This document shows positions 8,014 to 11,455 of a DNA stretch of 11,455 nt, in pieces (the first letter of the stretch is position 1; each line of letters starts with the position of its first letter). The translations under genes were made by a program, and so were the position numbers. The notes beneath the pieces were generated by a model. The model searched no databases. It was not told the origin of the DNA and saw nothing but the letters and a program-made list of their open reading frames with translations. The stretch covers positions 1 through 11,455 of the forward strand of contig JANQPK010000327.1 in assembly GCA_028289505.1 (NCBI GenBank), written 5' to 3'. This DNA comes from Cyclobacteriaceae bacterium (GTDB lineage Bacteria > Bacteroidota > Bacteroidia > Cytophagales > Cyclobacteriaceae).

Positions 8014-8125
8014 TTCCTATAATACTTTTTAAGACTATTGAGAGCAGAAACAAGATAACCATAACACACACAAATTCCAGAGATGAATTTTGCGCAAATA
8101 AAATATTTCCCCAATTTGATGACTT
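8014..8125. promoter_or_regulatory. Divergent intergenic region with promoters for the hydrolase-glpD and galK units
   Basis: This 112-base, AT-rich stretch is the only non-coding gap larger than 20 bases. It separates the minus-strand hydrolase-glpD unit from the plus-strand galK unit, so both promoters should lie here (inference). I found no convincing match to the Bacteroidota promoter (TTG at -33, TAnnTTTG at -7) with correct spacing on either strand. The nearest -7-like strings on the plus strand are GAATTTTG (8085-8092) and CCAATTTG (8111-8118). On the minus strand TTTATTTG comes close. No Shine-Dalgarno precedes the galK ATG, as is usual in this phylum. A perfect palindrome at 8089-8098 is listed separately. 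Confidence 0.5.
8089..8098. promoter_or_regulatory. Perfect 10-bp palindrome TTTGCGCAAA, possible operator
   Basis: TTTGCGCAAA reads the same on both strands and lies 27 bases before the galK start in the divergent gap, with AAATATTT (also self-complementary) at 8101-8108 just downstream. The half-site TTTGC with a central CG resembles sites bound by LacI/GalR-family dimers, and the position would let it act on galK and perhaps on the divergent unit. No regulator gene is visible in the window, so this is a suggestion from symmetry and position only. A 10-bp palindrome can also occur by chance. Confidence 0.3.
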
Positions 8126-9277
8126 ATGGTAGAGGAAATTCAGCAACGATATCGGGAATTATTCAAAGTTGAGCCTATGCTAGTGCGCTCACCAGGGAGG
8201 GTAAATCTTATTGGTGATCATACTGATTACAACCAGGGTTTTGTTTTGCCAGCTGCAATTGATAAGCAGATTGTAATCGGGATCGGCTTGAATAACACTG
8301 GTCACGCCAATCTGATGTCATTCGATTTCAATCAAGACTTTAGTTTTAACCTTAGCCATTTCCAGCGAACCGATACCCATAACTGGGCCAACTATATTAT
8401 GGGTGTGGTGCAACAATTGCAGGGTAGGGGACTGGAAGTAAGGGGATTTGACTGTGTTTTTGGAGGTGATATCCCCATTGGCTCCGGGATGTCATCTTCA
8501 GCCGCTCTGGAATGTGGGGTCACCTATGGATTAAATGAACTGCTGGGTTTAGGTCTGTCCAAATTAGATATCGCAAAAATTGGTCAAGCAGCTGAGGGCG
8601 AATTTGTTGGACTGAAATGTGGGTTGATGGATCAGTATGCCAATATGTTTGGCCAGGTGAACCGATTGATCCAGATGGATTGCAGGACTGAATCTCATAT
8701 TCCGATAGCAGTAGATTTCACAGGATACAGTCTTTGGTTGCTTAACTCCAATGTCAAACACCAGCTAAGTTCAACGGAGTACAACGTAAGGCGAGCGGAG
8801 TGTGAGCAGGGTGTAGCCCTGGTTCAAAATCAATTTCCTGAGGTAAACAATGTCCGGGATTTCGATATGGACATGCTGCAGTTAATCGAAGACCCAGTGA
8901 TACATCAGCGATGTGAGTTCGTGTTGGAAGAGAACCAAAGAGTAATCGAGGCCAGCAAGGACTTACAGTTGGGGGAATTTGTATCTTTTGGACAAAGAAT
9001 GTACCATAGCCATCATGGTCTTAGCAGTAAATACCAGGTAAGCTGTGAGGAGCTCGATGTACTGGTTAAGTTGGCCACTGCGGAACCTGCGGTACTGGGA
9101 GCGCGAATGATGGGAGGTGGATTCGGCGGTTGCACCATTAACCTGATAAAGGAGGAATTAGGGGAACAGGTGGTTGACAGGATCACTAGATTTTACCAGC
9201 AGCAAACGGGAAAGGAAGCTGCCATAATTCCAGTTAAGATTGCTGGAGGTACATCACTAATAAAACCAGAAAAATAA
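8126..9277 (+). CDS. galK: Galactokinase
   Basis: A 383-residue GHMP-family kinase of the usual GalK length. It phosphorylates alpha-D-galactose with ATP to galactose 1-phosphate, the committed step of the Leloir pathway (EC 2.7.1.6), in the cytoplasm. The galactokinase signature RSPGRVNLIGDHTDYNQG spans residues 21-38, with Arg25 as the catalytic arginine. The ATP-binding GHMP motif 2 is GGDIPIGSGMSSSAALE (113-129), the catalytic aspartate is Asp169 in GLMDQYANMFG, and GHMP motif 3 is MMGGGFGGCTINLI (328-341). The usual GEHTDYN reads GDHTDYN here, a conservative change in the sugar-binding loop. No galT, galE or mutarotase lies in the window. It is the first gene of a plus-strand operon; the next start follows by 4 bases. 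Its promoter should be in the divergent gap upstream. Confidence 0.96.
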   Translation: MVEEIQQRYRELFKVEPMLVRSPGRVNLIGDHTDYNQGFVLPAAIDKQIVIGIGLNNTGHANLMSFDFNQDFSFNLSHFQRTDTHNWANYIMGVVQQLQGRGLEVRGFDCVFGGDIPIGSGMSSSAALECGVTYGLNELLGLGLSKLDIAKIGQAAEGEFVGLKCGLMDQYANMFGQVNRLIQMDCRTESHIPIAVDFTGYSLWLLNSNVKHQLSSTEYNVRRAECEQGVALVQNQFPEVNNVRDFDMDMLQLIEDPVIHQRCEFVLEENQRVIEASKDLQLGEFVSFGQRMYHSHHGLSSKYQVSCEELDVLVKLATAEPAVLGARMMGGGFGGCTINLIKEELGEQVVDRITRFYQQQTGKEAAIIPVKIAGGTSLIKPEK

Positions 9278-9281
9278 ACCC

Positions 9282-10385
9282 ATGACCGACTCATTACCCA
9301 GTAATCGTCTAGTATCCTTGGATGCCTACCGGGGTCTTACCATGTTCCTATTGATCGCAGAATCAGCTTTAGTATATCACGCTTTCACTGATTTGTTTTC
9401 AGAAGGTACTTTTGGGGCAGCTGTAGTCAAGCAGTTTCACCATCATCCCTGGAATGGCCTGCGGTTTTGGGACTTGATCCAGCCTTTCTTTATGTTTATT
9501 GTGGGGGTGGCCATGCCATTTTCATTGCGCAGCCGTATGGCAAAAGGAGCCAGCTGGAACCAAGCCTTCAAGCATATTCTGTTCAGGTGCCTATTATTGT
9601 TCTTGTTTGGAACAGGGTTACACTGTGTTTACAGTGGCAAACTGGTATGGGAACTGTGGAATGTACTGACCCAATTGAGTTTTACCATCCTTGTTACATT
9701 CTTATTGATGAGGATGCCGATACGTACCCAACTGATTGCATCCGCACTATTGCTGTTGCTAACGGAGATCATGTACCGTATTTATGACCCAGGAGCACCT
9801 TTTGTTAAAGACCAAAACTTCGGGTCTTGGATGGATATGGTGTTGATGGGTAAAATTAATCCCGGCGGTGGCTGGGTGACCATTAACTGTATTCCAACAG
9901 CTGCTCACACTATATGGGGAGCAGTTTGTGGTACGCTATTGCTTTCTTGGCGGGATCAGCCACGCAGGATCATTAAAACCTTCGCGTGGGTTGGACTTGG
10001 AGGGCTAATCGTAGGATATGGTTTAGATCTGACCGGGGTTACACCTATTGTCAAACGCATATCTACAACATCATTTGTTTTTGCTTCCGGTGGGTGGTGC
10101 TTGTTAAGTCTGGCTTTTTTTTACTGGCTGGTAGACATCAAAGGTTATCGAAAATGGGCATGGCTATTCATTATTGTAGGTATGAATTCAATATTTATCT
10201 ACCTTTTTGCCAATATTCTGGCAGGTTGGCTCAGGGATTTTGTTCACATTTGGAACCACGGGTTTTTGGGTGCCTTGGGTTTAGGACCCCATGCATTGGC
10301 TGTAACCAACGCCTTGTTTTCCTTGGCGGTCATGTGTTACCTCAGTTATTTTCTTTATCGCAAAAGGATTTTCTTTAAGATCTGA
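9282..10385 (+). CDS. Multispan membrane acyltransferase-like protein (HGSNAT/NagX, DUF5009/DUF1624 type)
   Basis: A 367-residue integral membrane protein with roughly nine to ten hydrophobic segments. It opens with the family signature RLVSLDAYRGLTMFLLI (9-25), followed by HHPWNGLRFWDLIQPFFMFIVG (54-75) and later PIVKRISTTSFVFASGGW (255-272) and IIVGMNSIFIYL (297-308). This arrangement matches the bacterial relatives of human heparan-alpha-glucosaminide N-acetyltransferase, which moves acetyl from cytosolic acetyl-CoA across the membrane to an amino sugar. The His in the HHPWNG stretch probably corresponds to the acetyl-carrying His of HGSNAT (inference by motif position). The substrate of bacterial members is largely untested, and some are annotated only as DUF5009. 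The gene starts 4 bases after galK, and the exported DsrE-like gene follows by 14 bases, so all are likely co-transcribed. A role in acylating or transporting a periplasmic sugar would fit the context. Confidence 0.85.
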   Translation: MTDSLPSNRLVSLDAYRGLTMFLLIAESALVYHAFTDLFSEGTFGAAVVKQFHHHPWNGLRFWDLIQPFFMFIVGVAMPFSLRSRMAKGASWNQAFKHILFRCLLLFLFGTGLHCVYSGKLVWELWNVLTQLSFTILVTFLLMRMPIRTQLIASALLLLLTEIMYRIYDPGAPFVKDQNFGSWMDMVLMGKINPGGGWVTINCIPTAAHTIWGAVCGTLLLSWRDQPRRIIKTFAWVGLGGLIVGYGLDLTGVTPIVKRISTTSFVFASGGWCLLSLAFFYWLVDIKGYRKWAWLFIIVGMNSIFIYLFANILAGWLRDFVHIWNHGFLGALGLGPHALAVTNALFSLAVMCYLSYFLYRKRIFFKI

Positions 10386-10399
10386 TTTTAGAACTAATT

Positions 10400-10939
10400 A
10401 TGCAGTCAAACCGATATATATACTTGTTAATCTGTACTTTATCATTTTCCGTTCCAGCCTGGGCACAGGAAATGGTAAACCCGGTAATAAAAAAGTTTGG
10501 TGGTATCTATGATATTCCAGAGGCCACCGTTCGCCCAGGCCCCGATCAAGTATATAGAGTGGTAATTGATTTGTATTCAGGTGCCGAATCTCCAGAAAAA
10601 TTAAACCCGGCACTCAATAACGTGGCTCGTATGATCAATCTTCATGCAGTAGGTGGTGCTACCAAAGAAATGCAGGTAGTATTGGCTATTCACGGCCAGG
10701 CCAATGACCTGGTAATGCAAAACCAGCACTATTTGGAGCGATACCAGGTAGAGAACCCCAATATTGAACTGGTTAGAAGTCTAAAAGATGCAGGGGTAAA
10801 GCTTACTGTATGTGGCCAATCACTGCTTTACAGTAAAGTAGAGCCGGATCAGGTGCTGGAAGAGATAGAAATAGCAACCTCAATGCTGACTACGGTAACC
10901 ACCTATCAACTAAAGGGGTATGCTTTTCTGGCATTTTAG
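10400..10939 (+). CDS. Exported DsrE-family protein
   Basis: A 179-residue protein with a Sec signal peptide: Asn-Arg near the start, a hydrophobic core YIYLLICTLSFSV, then PAWA|QE with likely cleavage after Ala22. The mature part matches the DsrE/DsrF-like fold: YRVVIDLYSG (52-61), LNNVARMINLHAVGG (72-86), MQVVLAIHGQA (91-101) and LKDAGVKLTVCGQSL (128-142). Cys138 sits at the position conserved in many members, in CGQSL. Cytoplasmic DsrE, DsrF and TusD take part in sulfur transfer; exported single-domain forms are common in Bacteroidota and Proteobacteria, but their job is not known. It is 14 bases downstream of the membrane acyltransferase gene and 19 bases upstream of a sugar-dehydrogenase-like gene, so it belongs to the galK operon. 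Family assignment is good; function is open. Confidence 0.88.
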   Translation: MQSNRYIYLLICTLSFSVPAWAQEMVNPVIKKFGGIYDIPEATVRPGPDQVYRVVIDLYSGAESPEKLNPALNNVARMINLHAVGGATKEMQVVLAIHGQANDLVMQNQHYLERYQVENPNIELVRSLKDAGVKLTVCGQSLLYSKVEPDQVLEEIEIATSMLTTVTTYQLKGYAFLAF

Positions 10940-10958
10940 TATCTATGTGTTTAGTCTC

Positions 10959-11455
10959 ATGAGATCTATAGCTGTATCAAGAGCCTTGCTAAGCATTGTA
11001 ATTTTATGGTTATTTCAGTGCAGTCCCGATCCACATCTTCCTGAAAGCGATCCAGATAACGGTGGACTGTTTTTGCCAGATAACTTCGAAGCTCTGGTAG
11101 TAGTAGATAGCTTGGGTCCCACCAGACACATTGTGGTTAATGACAATGGTGACATTTACGCTAGGTTAAGCTATACCAGAGATGAAAAGGGGGTAATCGC
11201 CTTACGTGATCTGGATCAAGATGGTAAAGCTGATAGCATTGTACACTTCGGCAACTTCAAGCAGGATGGTCGTGCTGCTACTGGTATTACCATCCATAAC
11301 GGATATCTATATACCAGCTCCAGGAAGAGGATTTACCGCAATAAAATGAAGGAAGGTGAACTGGTCCCCAGCAGTGAGACAGAAGTAGTACTTACTGATC
11401 TGGATGAAAATGTGATGACCAACTGGCACACCACCAAACCCCTGGCCTTTGACAA
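10959..11455 (+). CDS. Sorbosone/glucose-dehydrogenase-like (PQQ-type beta-propeller) lipoprotein, 3'-truncated
   Basis: The ATG at 10959 opens a frame with no stop to the window end; 165 residues are visible. The N terminus MRSIAVSRALLSIVILWLFQC is a signal with a loose lipobox (Gln at -1, Cys21), so a lipid-anchored envelope protein is likely. After a short polar linker, GLFLPDNFEALVVVD begins a propeller-like domain: GPTRHIVVNDNGDIYARL, DLDQDGKAD (an EF-hand-like loop that may bind calcium), TGITIHNGYLYTSS and, at the edge, NWHTTKPLAFD. This pattern matches soluble glucose/L-sorbosone dehydrogenase-like proteins (GSDH/PQQ-dependent sugar dehydrogenases), which oxidise sugars in the periplasm. 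Many such proteins in this phylum carry a cytochrome c domain at the C terminus, which cannot be checked here. It starts 19 bases after the DsrE-family gene and is probably the fourth gene of the galK operon. Cofactor and substrate are inferred from family only. Confidence 0.8.
   Translation, partial: MRSIAVSRALLSIVILWLFQCSPDPHLPESDPDNGGLFLPDNFEALVVVDSLGPTRHIVVNDNGDIYARLSYTRDEKGVIALRDLDQDGKADSIVHFGNFKQDGRAATGITIHNGYLYTSSRKRIYRNKMKEGELVPSSETEVVLTDLDENVMTNWHTTKPLAFD

Noticed and set aside
8018..8023. TATAAT as a -10 promoter box for galK
   Set aside because: It is about 100 bases upstream of galK, has no paired -35, and the host phylum uses a different promoter consensus.
9467..10378. Two plus-strand open frames overlapping the membrane acyltransferase gene in another frame
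   Set aside because: They lie wholly inside a gene with clear family motifs and show no family features of their own.
1..11455. Mobile element, defence system, CRISPR array, tRNA or rRNA
   Set aside because: I saw no transposase, integrase, repeat-spacer pattern, terminal inverted repeats or RNA-gene signatures on either strand; the genes are ordinary metabolic and envelope genes.

Overview
The window looks like chromosomal DNA of a free-living bacterium of the Bacteroidota, probably the Cytophagales or a related marine or environmental group. The reasons are the near absence of Shine-Dalgarno sequences, several lipoproteins with loose lipoboxes, a DUF1501 protein beside glycan-active enzymes, a family-typical GlpD, and a sorbosone-dehydrogenase-like lipoprotein. 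Base composition is moderate (roughly 45% GC by eye) and even, and coding density is very high. I see no insertion sequences, tRNA or rRNA genes, CRISPR arrays, phage genes or other signs of recent transfer. The lineage is an inference, because the window holds no marker gene.

Layout. (1) 1-4402, plus strand: a tightly packed run of a DUF1501 protein (5' end outside the window), a beta-lactamase-fold serine hydrolase lipoprotein and a large six-hairpin-type glycosidase lipoprotein. The second gene starts 2 bases after the first stops, and the third overlaps the second through TGATG. (2) 4406-8013, minus strand: a two-gene unit of a lipoprotein with two alpha/beta-hydrolase-like domains followed by glpD, whose GTG start overlaps the hydrolase stop by 4 bases. 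The two units converge with only 3 bases between stop codons. (3) 8014-8125: a 112-base divergent intergenic region, the only non-coding stretch of note. It carries a perfect 10-bp palindrome. (4) 8126 to the end, plus strand: galK, a HGSNAT/NagX-like multispan membrane protein, an exported DsrE-family protein, and the start of a sorbosone/glucose-dehydrogenase-like lipoprotein cut by the window edge. Gaps are 4 to 19 bases, so this is very likely one operon.

Working together. Most products act outside the cytoplasm: three complete lipoproteins, one partial lipoprotein, one Sec-exported protein and one membrane protein. Their chemistry concerns sugars and esters: glycoside cleavage, ester cleavage, sugar oxidation and possibly amino-sugar acetylation. 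The cytoplasmic or inner-membrane enzymes are GalK (galactose to galactose-1-phosphate) and GlpD (glycerol-3-phosphate to DHAP with electrons to quinone). A reasonable reading is a glycan or glycoside scavenging neighbourhood that feeds galactose and glycerol-3-phosphate into central metabolism. No SusC/SusD transporter pair or regulator is visible here. I did not find evidence of a truly new system. The most notable points are the uncommon gene combinations, a hydrolase with a degenerate second domain, and a glycosidase I cannot place in a CAZy family.
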